Origin: a bacterium
Lineage (GTDB): Bacteria > SAR324 > XYD2-FULL-50-16
NCBI GenBank assembly: GCA_018829445.1
Contig: JAHJTV010000049.1
Location: 1 to 64,000, forward strand
Direction of reading: 5' to 3'
DNA length: 64,000 nucleotides
The translations under genes and the position numbers were made by a program. Below are positions 29,180-37,474 of this stretch, in pieces; within the stretch, counting starts at the first letter, position 1; every line of letters starts with the position of its first letter. The notes beneath the pieces are model-generated. The model did no database searches and was not told the DNA's origin. It saw only the letters and a program-made list of their open reading frames with translations.

Positions 29180-29578
29180 TTATCGCCAGAAAACGGGGAC
29201 ATCATATTGTTTGATGCTTTCATCTTTTGTGACCAGTTTTAACTGCCGATTGACGGTTTGGCTAATCAGCAGGCGGTCAAATGGGTCTTTGTGGTGGTCA
29301 GGTAACAGGGTGGAGTCTATCATCTCCTTGTAGGTAGGATCAATGATTTGAATATTGGTGTTGTTAACCAGTTCAATACTCCAGCGATAGGTATCCTCAA
29401 TTTCAATCTTTCCTTTTTTTGCCAATAATGCGATCTCCCAGAATGTTATGGAAGATACCCTGATATTGGCCTTAAGATCCTGCTGGTCAAAAAAATCAAT
29501 ATACTCATTGGAAACCAACTCTCTATTGGTCCAAAAAAGCAGAGCATGGGTGTCGAAAAGAAACAGCTCATTCTTCAC
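29180..29578 (-). CDS. PIN-domain ribonuclease toxin (VapC-like)
   Basis: 132 residues. PIN domain with the acidic residues expected: LFLFDTHALLFW at the N-terminus, the FWEIALLAKKGKI segment with Glu, and HKDPFDRLLISQ with Asp. Such toxins cleave tRNA or rRNA. I chose the GTG at 29578 because it overlaps the antitoxin stop as GTGA and has a GGGAGG site 7 nt upstream; an ATG at 29593 would add five residues without a good site. Confidence 0.88.
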   Translation of the reverse strand: MKNELFLFDTHALLFWTNRELVSNEYIDFFDQQDLKANIRVSSITFWEIALLAKKGKIEIEDTYRWSIELVNNTNIQIIDPTYKEMIDSTLLPDHHKDPFDRLLISQTVNRQLKLVTKDESIKQYDVPVFWR

Positions 29579-29802
29579 CGGTAATCCTCCCATATATCAT
29601 CGAGCGGTTGAATCAACTCTTCCGGTGGTACAATTATTTTTGGTTTTATGCTCATATCGTTTCGCCAGTCTGAACCTCCAAACCCTATCAATCGAGCAAT
29701 TTCTTTTTTATGCCTCTTGACCACTATTGTCTCTCCGGCTGATACCTTGTCCAGATACTCAAATAAATTATTCCTCAATTTTGAGGCAGAAACTATTATC
29801 AT
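29575..29802 (-). CDS. Phd/YefM-type antitoxin
   Basis: 75 residues. Starts MIIVSASKLRNNLFEYLDKV, followed by AGETIVVKRHKKEIARLI, the DNA-binding fold of Phd/YefM antitoxins; the C-terminus (PPEELIQPLDDIWEDYR) would wrap the toxin. The ATG at 29802 has GGAGG 7 nt upstream, which decides the start over longer versions. Overlaps the PIN toxin gene by 4 bp. Confidence 0.88.
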   Translation of the reverse strand: MIIVSASKLRNNLFEYLDKVSAGETIVVKRHKKEIARLIGFGGSDWRNDMSIKPKIIVPPEELIQPLDDIWEDYR

Positions 29803-29831
29803 AAAAACCTCCAAACAGAATACCATGTTCA

Positions 29832-29857
29832 TGTACAATATATTTTGTATATGTACA
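29832..29857 (-). promoter_or_regulatory. Putative antitoxin operator
   Basis: Two palindromic TGTACA hexamers 20 bp apart, within a larger imperfect inverted repeat (TGTACAATATA / TATATGTACA), 30 bp before the antitoxin start. Position fits autoregulation; a -35-like TTGTAC and AT-rich -10 overlap it. Confidence 0.5.
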
Positions 29858-30044
29858 AATTTATCCAGGATTATTGTTTTTGTCAACGAATGACATGGTT
29901 TCGCTTTCCAACATTGGCAGCAGCTTAAGAAATCCTGATTGCCTAATAAGAAAGTAAGTAACGAGATACAGCGGTTTTAAAACGCAAGCTATTGTTCCGG
30001 GAAAGCGGGTGCAGAAGCTGTTTAATACGAATAGAGTGGCAGGG

Positions 30045-30424
30045 AGAGTCTGGATAAGGCATTTTTGATTTTTAGGTCAAATGTAGCATTCTTGTTCTGC
30101 GTACAGAGACCCGCAAATACGGCATCCCCATAGTCCGGGATGCTTGTTGGTCATAACTGCAGAATAGTTTTCTTATCAACATCACAAACGAATTCTACTC
30201 CAGGCATCAGTAAGAAATCGGAAACAAATTCACTTACTTTCGATTTCTTGATTCCTATACCTTCTCCATCATGTAAAAAACTCAGTGATTACATTAAAAT
30301 GGCAGATGATCCGTAATTTTGGATGAGCTGGCTTTTCCAACAAAGATGCTGTCATTTCCGGTTGGATCGGGTTCCTATCAGTGATAAATGAAATTATGTA
30401 ATTTGTATCGATAATGACTTATTT
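30045..30424 (-). pseudogene. PIN-domain toxin, decayed
   Basis: Conceptual translation with frame changes recovers a PIN domain: VIIDTNYIISFITDRNP, then HFNVITEFF, a break around 30262-30275 with at least one frameshift, then GIKKSKVSEFVSDFLLMPGVEFV, an in-frame TGA (where a tryptophan would be expected in LQL-stop-PTS), and IPDYGDAVFAGL...FDLKIKNAL at the end. The acidic DTN and YGDAV motifs are kept. It follows directly on the AbrB-like remnant, so the pair was once a toxin-antitoxin operon. Confidence 0.7.
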
Positions 30425-30655
30425 CATTTGTACTTTTTGATTGGGATATGTTTTTTCAATATCGCCTTTTCCGATGCGGATGGAATTTCTGTAGTTTAAA
30501 AATTGGCAATGAATCGGTTTCAGGGTGGCTTTTCTGTCTTTTAATTCCCAATCCAAAGTATCATTAACCGAAAGTTCTAATCCTTCTCGAATCGCTTTCG
30601 GGGTGGTCGGTTGAAATTTTGAAGTGATAATTGAATTTGTTAGAGACTCTTTATT
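30419..30655 (-). pseudogene. AbrB/SpoVT-fold antitoxin remnant
   Basis: Open frame of about 78 codons with no ATG, GTG or TTG near its expected start. SIITSKFQPTTPKAIREGLEL matches the swapped-hairpin AbrB-type antitoxin fold (TSKGQVTIPKEIRExL). Its stop overlaps the start of the decayed PIN gene. Loss of the start codon and of the toxin reading frame argues that both are dead, unless a rare start such as ATT is used. Confidence 0.6.
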
Positions 30656-30669
30656 TCAGGATCTTATTT

Positions 30670-31905
30670 TCAAACCAACTGTGAAAGAAACGTCTGTACT
30701 GGCACAATAGTCGGTTCCTTTACAGAAAAACAATCCTTTCCCACATAATCCCGAGTGAAAGAAAGCTGGAAAGCATATTGAGCGTTGATCTGTTTTCTAA
30801 AATACAAAAGCTGCTTACTGATACGGGAACTTTTTCCGGATTTAACCTCAACCAAAAACCAGGGTTGATTGTCCCGGGTAACAAGGAAATCCACCTCTCT
30901 TTTTTCCTTGTCCCTCACAAAATAGAGCCCATAGTCTCCATATCCGTTATCAGTCCACCAATCCACAGCTTTTTTTAAATGAGAAGCTATAAAGTTCTCG
31001 GTTTTTGCCCCGATATCCTGAATGCCAGACCAATCCCAAAGATAAATTTTCGGCTGTTTTAAAAGGGATCTTGGAATGTTGTGATGCCAGGGTTGGACGC
31101 TGAAACTAAAATAAAGCGAGTTCAAAACAGTTATCCAACGACGGACAGTATCCACCGAAATTCTTACCTTATTGGCTAAAGTGGAGTAGTTCACCAGTTG
31201 ACCCGTTTGATGTCGCAGCAATTGAGCCAACAACTCTAATTGATGAACTTCCTGGATCCGACTGAAATCACGAACATCCTCTTGAAAGAGCTGCTGCTGC
31301 CGAAGCTTTGTCCACCGATTGTAAAACCGTTTGTCCGCTTTCAGGAAGGGCTCCGGAAAGCCGCCATAGGTAAACAGATCATTAAAGGAGTTCTTATCGA
31401 TGGGAACAGGATTCCGGATCTCCTGGTCGTTCAACTCAGGCGCAGTAATCTCTCTGACTGAAAACGGATGCAGCCGATGGAGAAAATATCGTCCCATGAG
31501 ACTATCCCCACCTCTTTTATACACATCCAACCTTGAGCTCCCGGTTACGATTATTTTTATTCGATCGCCATAGGTATCAAAAAAACCTTTGAGAAATTCC
31601 TTCCATTTGGAGTACTTGTGAATTTCATCAAATACAATGGTTGTTTTTTTTTCTAGCAAGGTATGTAGATTTGCTTCTTCTGCAACACGAGAAGGCCCCT
31701 CCACAATATGCATACGATCATCCTGGTTATCCCAGTTGAGATATTTCCCATCTGGATAAAGCCCGAGGCAAAGAGTTGTCTTGCCAACTTGTCTGGGACC
31801 CGTCAGAAAGATCATCTGCCGATGTCGTGCCAAATGGTCTGTAAGTTGAAACTCATAAGATCGTTTCATTGTTTTTAGGGCATGAGGATTTTGATGAGTG
31901 GGCAT
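30670..31905 (-). CDS. AAA ATPase with DUF4143 C-terminal domain
   Basis: 411 residues. Walker A TGPRQVGKTTL near residue 35 and Walker B TIVFDEIHKYSKWKEFLKGF near 90, GSSRLDVYKRGGDSLMGRY, then a winged-helix-like segment and a C-terminal PD-(D/E)XK-like DUF4143 domain (DFLVTRDNQPWFLVEVKSGKS). These ATPases are common in bacteria and archaea and of unclear function, perhaps linked to mobile elements or nucleic-acid processing. Start is ATG 31905 or ATG 31869; neither has a good ribosome site. The first base before 31905 is the left arm of a perfect 24-bp inverted repeat. Confidence 0.85.
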   Translation of the reverse strand: MPTHQNPHALKTMKRSYEFQLTDHLARHRQMIFLTGPRQVGKTTLCLGLYPDGKYLNWDNQDDRMHIVEGPSRVAEEANLHTLLEKKTTIVFDEIHKYSKWKEFLKGFFDTYGDRIKIIVTGSSRLDVYKRGGDSLMGRYFLHRLHPFSVREITAPELNDQEIRNPVPIDKNSFNDLFTYGGFPEPFLKADKRFYNRWTKLRQQQLFQEDVRDFSRIQEVHQLELLAQLLRHQTGQLVNYSTLANKVRISVDTVRRWITVLNSLYFSFSVQPWHHNIPRSLLKQPKIYLWDWSGIQDIGAKTENFIASHLKKAVDWWTDNGYGDYGLYFVRDKEKREVDFLVTRDNQPWFLVEVKSGKSSRISKQLLYFRKQINAQYAFQLSFTRDYVGKDCFSVKEPTIVPVQTFLSQLV

Positions 31906-31967
31906 GACCAGTATAAGTGTTATCGTAAATTAGTCAAGACTGTTTTACGATAACACTTATACTGGTC
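31906..31967. repeat. Perfect 24-bp inverted repeat abutting the ATPase start
   Basis: Arms 31906-31929 and 31944-31967 are exact reverse complements (left arm starts GACCAGTATAAGTG and ends ATCGTAAA), separated by 14 nt. The left arm ends at the ATPase start codon. It could be an operator, a hairpin in the transcript start, or a recombination site. Any promoter for the ATPase must lie in or just beyond it. Confidence 0.85.
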
Positions 31968-32116
31968 GCGAATAGCCCAAATCTTTCGTTGAATCAATCA
32001 AATACCAAAGAGTTTCTTCCAGCAGCATCTCTGCAAAGACTGTTGCATCGGTAATCAAGATTCCGCGTTATTGGACTGAAACAAGCTTCGTACAAGGCTT
32101 ATAAAACCGTCGGGTT

Positions 32117-32458
32117 TTGCGGAAAGGGTTCGACCAAGCTGTGTCATTTTTATTGTTCCAAAAGCTCTACCTGATTAAATTCGATGGTCTTTCTGATATC
32201 CGTTTGAGTGATCCGGAAAATTATAGCGGTAAAAAAGAAAACTTTACTTATGACGATCTGGTTCAATCTGCAAAAAACATTGTGATTAAAAAACCCAATG
32301 AATTGATTGAGCAAGTGGTTGATTCGGTGAGTAGGTTTGAACGAATCACAAAGATTGTTGGTGTTCCTAAACACCAGATTGATGCTATAAAAAAAACACA
32401 CTTGGTAAATATTAATAAAAATATCTCCAAAGGACGAACAAAAGAGCTTTTAATGTAA
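32117..32458 (+). pseudogene. HipA-like kinase C-terminal remnant
   Basis: Open frame of 113 codons from a TTG. The region NYSGKKENFTYDDLVQSAKN...IKKPNELIEQVVDSVSRF...VGVPKHQIDAIKKTH matches the C-terminal helical end of HipA-family toxin kinases (NGKxxxITRxDLxxxxKxxxIKKPxEII...V..W...A....VP...I..I..T). The kinase core (ATP-binding and catalytic residues) is missing, so it is a truncated remnant. The match is from memory of the family pattern. Confidence 0.5.
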
Positions 32459-32560
32459 TTGTTGAATATAAGGCTACATGATCTTCATTTTTAATCCGGG
32501 GAAAAAAGTACAGATTTTCAAACAATTATTTACTGTTCGATTTTCGCGTTATTGATTTGA

Positions 32561-33352
32561 TTGTTTTTAAGAAACCAAAACAGGAACACTGATTTGTCAC
32601 GACTTTTAACCTTTTTGCTGAAATCAACTGTAATCTGGATAGTGTTGATCTGTTTGTCAGATCCCTTTGTAAAAGTAGAGGAGTTTCCGAATTTTCAGGC
32701 AATAAAAGGAATCGAAAACAGAAAGCGGGAGTTTTTTAATTTCCTGCGACCCATTATAATTGAGGAAAACGAGAGAATATTGGAGCAAAGAGCCCGGCTT
32801 CTAAGCTTGCTGGAAAAACAGAAAGCAGGGGAAAATGATCTGGCAAATGGTCATGAGTGGTTGGACCAGGTCTTTTACGAATACCGACTGGATAGTCTTC
32901 GGATTGAGAAGAATGACATGTGGAAGTACCTTATGAGGAGGATCGATATTATTCCTGTGGAACTGGTGTTGGCACAGGGTGCGACCGAATCGGCCTGGGG
33001 GACATCCCGGTTCGCTATTTATGGGAACAGCCTGTTCGGTCAATGGACCTATTCCGATGAAAAAAGCATGATCCCCCAAAAAAGGAAAAAGGGGGCAAAT
33101 CACAGGGTTGCCAGCTATAAAAGTGTCAAACTGGCTGTTCGCAGCTACATGAGAAATCTCAATACCCATTGGGCATACGGTTTGCTGAGAGAGAAACGGC
33201 AGGAACTGAGAAAAGAGAACAAGTCTTTGGATGGATACATTCTTGCTGACGGTCTCCTGCTTTATTCGGAAAAGAGAGAAAAATATGTCAAAAACATTAA
33301 AAATATTATTCGGGTTAACAAACCATTGATGGGTAACCTGCCCAGCTATTAA
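32561..33352 (+). CDS. Bax-like glucosaminidase-domain protein
   Basis: 263 residues. An N-terminal hydrophobic segment (about 13-35) probably anchors or exports it. The C-terminal half has the mannosyl-glycoprotein endo-beta-N-acetylglucosaminidase fold seen in E. coli Bax: VPVELVLAQGATESAWGTSRFA with the catalytic glutamate, GNSLFGQWTY, and ASYKSVKLAVRSYMRNLNTH. It likely cuts peptidoglycan. The start is uncertain (TTG 32561 or TTG 32594). The deacetylase gene follows at 38 bp and is probably cotranscribed. Confidence 0.85.
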   Translation: MFLRNQNRNTDLSRLLTFLLKSTVIWIVLICLSDPFVKVEEFPNFQAIKGIENRKREFFNFLRPIIIEENERILEQRARLLSLLEKQKAGENDLANGHEWLDQVFYEYRLDSLRIEKNDMWKYLMRRIDIIPVELVLAQGATESAWGTSRFAIYGNSLFGQWTYSDEKSMIPQKRKKGANHRVASYKSVKLAVRSYMRNLNTHWAYGLLREKRQELRKENKSLDGYILADGLLLYSEKREKYVKNIKNIIRVNKPLMGNLPSY

Positions 33353-33390
33353 GTACCAAATACTTAACCTTGCACCAATGGCTATTTATC

Positions 33391-34449
33391 ATGAAAAAAG
33401 GTCTCATAATTATCTGCCTGTCTCTAATTCTCGTTGTCATTCAACAACAGAAATCTCCTGCGGCTGATCATATTGTGATTTTACAGTATCATCACTTTGG
33501 AAGTGAAACTCCTCCGTCCACCAGCGTCACTCTTGAACAATTTGACCAGCATCTCCGATACCTTGAAAAAAATAATTTCCAGGTGTGGGATCTTGAAAAG
33601 AGTCTTTCTTATATCCGTGATGGCATCGCGCTTCCGGAAAATTGTGTTGCCATAACGATTGACGATGCCTACCGCTCAATTTATTCGGAAGCGTATCCCA
33701 GGTTAAAAAAAAGGAATTGGCCGTTTACGGTTTTTGTCGCTTCCGAAGGTGTGGACCAAAGACATAGTATCTATATGACTTGGGAGCAGATGAGGGAGAT
33801 GAAACAGGCCGGAGTAACGTTTGCTGCGCATTCTCATTCTCATCCCTATCTGGTGAGACAAAACAGAAATGAAAGCCAACTTCAATGGAAAAAAAGAGTT
33901 ATCGATGAGATCAAAGTGTCCCGACAACGGCTGAAAGAGGAATTGGGAGCTGAATCCAAGCTGTTTGCTTATCCCTACGGAGAATACAATTCCGAGATAA
34001 AACAGATTGTCTTGGAGATGGGTTTGATTGGAATCGGACAGCATTCCGGTTCTGTCTGGCCCGGAAGTGATTTCGGAGCGTTGCCGCGTTTTCCCATGTC
34101 GGGGGAATATGCGAGTTTGGGAAGTTTTATGGAAAAGGTTAATTCGTTGCCGCTGCCTGTTATGAAAATAGATCCGGAGAACCCCGTTCTGGAGGCACGA
34201 GATTTTGAACCAACACTTCGCATTGAACTTGCCAAGGGAGATTATCCCCTCAATCTCAATTCACTATCCTGTTTTGCCTCCGGTCAGGGCAGAATGGAAC
34301 TAAACTGGATTGATCGGAAAAACCTGGTCTTTGCAATACAAGCCCTCAAACCCTTGCCGCTGGGCAGAAGTCGATATAATTGTACCGCGCGACATCTTAA
34401 AGCAAACCGTTATTACTGGTTTAGTCAGCAATGGATTAAACTTGAGTGA
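33391..34449 (+). CDS. Secreted polysaccharide deacetylase (NodB homology domain)
   Basis: 352 residues from the ATG at 33391, which begins a signal peptide (MKKGLIIICLSLILVVIQ). NodB motifs: ILQYHHFG, AITIDDAY (usual TFDDG with IDDAY here, keeping the two aspartates), AAHSHSHPYL (metal-binding histidines) and FAYPYGEY. The C-terminal ~100 residues are a beta-rich domain of unknown role. Close to PgaB-type N-deacetylases of poly-N-acetylglucosamine or to peptidoglycan/chitin deacetylases; substrate unknown. The neighbouring Bax-like gene suggests cell-wall or exopolysaccharide work. Confidence 0.88.
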   Translation: MKKGLIIICLSLILVVIQQQKSPAADHIVILQYHHFGSETPPSTSVTLEQFDQHLRYLEKNNFQVWDLEKSLSYIRDGIALPENCVAITIDDAYRSIYSEAYPRLKKRNWPFTVFVASEGVDQRHSIYMTWEQMREMKQAGVTFAAHSHSHPYLVRQNRNESQLQWKKRVIDEIKVSRQRLKEELGAESKLFAYPYGEYNSEIKQIVLEMGLIGIGQHSGSVWPGSDFGALPRFPMSGEYASLGSFMEKVNSLPLPVMKIDPENPVLEARDFEPTLRIELAKGDYPLNLNSLSCFASGQGRMELNWIDRKNLVFAIQALKPLPLGRSRYNCTARHLKANRYYWFSQQWIKLE

Positions 34450-34556
34450 TCGTTAAGTGTCAGGAGTTTTTAAAAGCTTGTCTATTTGGTTCAGCCAGTC
34501 TAATATATCAGCTAAATATCTTTTTTATTCCTCACTTGATCATCCGGCATAATTTT

Positions 34557-36647
34557 ATGAGACCGCGTATTTTTTTTATTTTGCTATTGGCAATTGTGTT
34601 TTCCGCATGTCAGTACCCTTCCATGGACCTAAAGCCAGTAGCAATTAACGGTGTTCTTGATTTAAGAAACTGGAATTTTGATAGTTCGGGGATCGTGGAT
34701 CTTGATGGTGAATGGGAGATCTACTGGAATCAACTGATTGAAAACTCGGATATCTCCCAAGGAAATGCCGGGAAAGAAAAGATAAGCATTCCAAGTTCCT
34801 GGACGAACTCAAGTGAAGGCTATGCAACGTTTCACCTCAAGGTGCTCATGGGAAAGAGTGCGGTTCCCTTGGCCCTGAAGATTCCTCACATGGCGACGGC
34901 TTACAGGTTTTATCTCAATGGCAGGTTAATCAGTTCCAATGGAGTGGTGGGTATATCACAATCGTTGTCTGTCCCCTTTTATCAACCCCGTGTTTACGAT
35001 TTCGATCTGAACAGCGATCAATTGGATATGGTTATTCAGATCTCCAACTACCACTATTATAAAGGCGGTTTGTGGAAATCCATAAAACTGGGTTCGGAGA
35101 GGAATATCCGTCGACAAGAAGCCAAGAAAATAGCCTTTGATCTTTTGTTGTTCGGAGCCATTCTAATAATGGGGATCTATCACATTGCCATGTTTTTCTT
35201 TCGTAAGACGGAGAAAGCCCCCCTCTATTTTGGACTATTCTGTTTTCTGATCTCCTTTAGAATATTGGTAACGGATGAAATCTATATTTCGCACCTCCTG
35301 CCGGGATTTCCCTGGTTCATTCTGGTGAAGGTGGAATACCTGACTTATTACTTGACCATTCCAACATTCACCTTTTATATGGTCACCCTCTTTCCAAAAG
35401 AATTTATCAGATGGACATTCCAGGCGATTCAGTTTGTCGGACTAACCTTTTCCATCATCGTGCTGGTTACCCCGGCTAGAGTCTTTTCCTCAACAGTTCA
35501 GATTTACCAGGTATTTACAGTCGCATGTGGATTATATGCCGTTTATTTGCTCATCATGTCTATTTTAAAGAAACGCCGGGGGATTGTTTTTTTCCTGCTG
35601 GGGTTTGTTGCCATGCTGATAACGGTAATCAACGATATCCTATTCGCCAATAACATCATTCAGACCGCTTTTCTTCTTCAATTGGGATTTTTTATTTTCA
35701 TTCTGTTTCAAGCCCTGCTATTGACTTCCCGTGCCTCTTATTCCTTTTCCAAGGTTGAGAAACTGACTGAAGAACTTGAGGAAAACAACCTGATGCTGGA
35801 ACAAAGGGTTGTTGAAAGAACCGAAGAATTAAGAGAGGCCAATCGAGAGCTTTACCGGTCTCTGAATGAGGTAAAAAGTGCAAATCAAAAAATCATGTCC
35901 AGTATCAGTTATGCCAAACGTATTCAGAACTCACTTCTGCCCAATACTGATTACATGAAACTTTTTATTTCCGATTATTTGCTGATCTGGAGACCAAGAG
36001 ATATTGTCGGGGGAGATATCTACTTTGCCAATGAGTTTCAAGACGGGTTTCTGGTGGCAGTGATCGATTGCACAGGGCATGGTGTTCCGGGCGCATTCAT
36101 GACCATGCTGGCTTCCTCGAATTTGAGGAGAATCACAATGGATGAGGGATGCCTGGAACCTGCCGAAATTCTCAAACGATTAAACAGGATCGTCAAAAAG
36201 TCACTTCAGCAGGATGCCGATTATGCCACTTCCGATGACGGAATGGATGCCTCAATCTGTTTTGTGAACCTGAAAGATAAAACCCTGACCTTCTCAGGAT
36301 CCAGACAGTCGCTTGTCTATACTGCAAATGGAGAAGTTAACACCATCAAAGGCGACAGGGAAAGTATCGGCTATAAAAAATCAAATCCGGAATATTGCTT
36401 CAAGAATAATGTGATTCCTATTGAAAAGGGGATGTCATTCTATCTATTTACAGATGGCTACATCGATCAATTGGGAGGAGATAATCGCACATCACTGGGA
36501 AACAAGAGATTCCAGCGATTATTAAAAGAACATAGCCATCAGCCATTCGAACAGCAGGAACAAAATATCATAAACGCCTTCAATCGATATCGGGGTGAAA
36601 ATGAAATCCAGGATGATATTACAATCTTTGGATTTTCCATAAATTAG
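34557..36647 (+). CDS. 7TMR-DISM receptor with SpoIIE/PP2C phosphatase domain
   Basis: 696 residues from ATG 34557. Signal peptide with a possible lipobox (VFSAC). Periplasmic jelly-roll sensor domain (about 25-195; DLDGEWEIYWN, FHLKVLMG, FYLNGRLI), then a seven-helix membrane domain (about 200-395), a coiled coil (about 405-460; LTEELEENNLMLEQRVVERTEEL) and a SpoIIE-type PP2C phosphatase (about 465-695) with IVGGDIYFA, VIDCTGHGVPGAFMTMLA, DDGMDASI and the C-terminal DDITIFGF. Likely dephosphorylates an anti-sigma antagonist or similar protein in response to a carbohydrate or envelope signal. The upstream open frame begins before 34557 but the later ATG gives the signal peptide. Confidence 0.9.
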   Translation: MRPRIFFILLLAIVFSACQYPSMDLKPVAINGVLDLRNWNFDSSGIVDLDGEWEIYWNQLIENSDISQGNAGKEKISIPSSWTNSSEGYATFHLKVLMGKSAVPLALKIPHMATAYRFYLNGRLISSNGVVGISQSLSVPFYQPRVYDFDLNSDQLDMVIQISNYHYYKGGLWKSIKLGSERNIRRQEAKKIAFDLLLFGAILIMGIYHIAMFFFRKTEKAPLYFGLFCFLISFRILVTDEIYISHLLPGFPWFILVKVEYLTYYLTIPTFTFYMVTLFPKEFIRWTFQAIQFVGLTFSIIVLVTPARVFSSTVQIYQVFTVACGLYAVYLLIMSILKKRRGIVFFLLGFVAMLITVINDILFANNIIQTAFLLQLGFFIFILFQALLLTSRASYSFSKVEKLTEELEENNLMLEQRVVERTEELREANRELYRSLNEVKSANQKIMSSISYAKRIQNSLLPNTDYMKLFISDYLLIWRPRDIVGGDIYFANEFQDGFLVAVIDCTGHGVPGAFMTMLASSNLRRITMDEGCLEPAEILKRLNRIVKKSLQQDADYATSDDGMDASICFVNLKDKTLTFSGSRQSLVYTANGEVNTIKGDRESIGYKKSNPEYCFKNNVIPIEKGMSFYLFTDGYIDQLGGDNRTSLGNKRFQRLLKEHSHQPFEQQEQNIINAFNRYRGENEIQDDITIFGFSIN

Positions 36648-36693
36648 CCCCAAATTGCGTTACTACAGAAAAATCCCCACTTTTTACATTATT

Positions 36694-36714
36694 ATTCCGG
36701 ACTCGATCCGGTAT
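36694..36714. repeat. Degenerate REP half-element
   Basis: ATTCCGGACTCGATCCGGTAT, a hairpin similar in sequence and loop (CTCGAT) to the left half of the repeat at 41-111. Lies just past the phosphatase gene. Confidence 0.45.
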
Positions 36715-36906
36715 CATTAGGGATATGTATTAATAACAGATGTGTGGATCAAATTGGTTTTCTCATTACAGCATTGAGTAATTTTCCCGCGCCAGCTGTA
36801 AATGTCATGATTCCATTTGCCTGAAGTGAATCGTTTTGGATAGACTAAATGAAAGTAGATTGAACTATGAACTGTTATCAAACTAAAGGGATAAAAAGGA
36901 GAAAAA

Positions 36907-37227
36907 ATGGAAGTCCATAGGCAGACATGTCAGATTTGTGGTTCAAGGAAAGTAAGAAATCTGTTGGTGAGAGAGCCTAACAAGCATGATGAGGTTCTGG
37001 TTGAATGTATGGAATGCAGGGAGCTGGTTGCCAGGTATATCATTGCCAAGGGCGGCTATTATCACCATGCCAAGGGATATGAATCTTATCTCCGCGGGTT
37101 GACACGGGACGGTGATTTTATGAACTCCAAAATCATGAAAGGTGAATACCTTGAAATCAAGGAGAATTGTGAGAAATCATTCGCCGAGATAAAAAAGCAT
37201 CTAAAAGAGGTTGGTAAGGACGATTAA
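36907..37227 (+). CDS. Small zinc-ribbon-like protein of unknown function
   Basis: 106 residues. Two CxxC pairs (CQIC near residue 8, CMEC near residue 36) suggest a zinc ribbon at the N-terminus; the middle ARYIIAKGGYYHHAKGYESYLRG and a charged helical C-terminus follow. I recognise no named family. An AAAAGGAG site precedes the ATG. It lies alone, upstream of the sigma-54 activator. Confidence 0.65.
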   Translation: MEVHRQTCQICGSRKVRNLLVREPNKHDEVLVECMECRELVARYIIAKGGYYHHAKGYESYLRGLTRDGDFMNSKIMKGEYLEIKENCEKSFAEIKKHLKEVGKDD

Positions 37228-37474
37228 GTTCAATGGTATGAATCCTATTATTTGCTCTCACTCTTTGTTAAATATTGAAATTTTTCCATTAATCGATTTG
37301 AGGATGATGTTTTTTGCAGAATAATCTTCTCCCCATTAATCTCGAAGATCCTATTCAAAATTTCTTTCAAAGTTGCTTAATCCTTATTATTACAGCTTGT
37401 TAAATGCCGCAAACCTCTACAATCGGAAAATACGATGATACTTTATTCAGTTTTCATCTGCTCCATATAATTGT

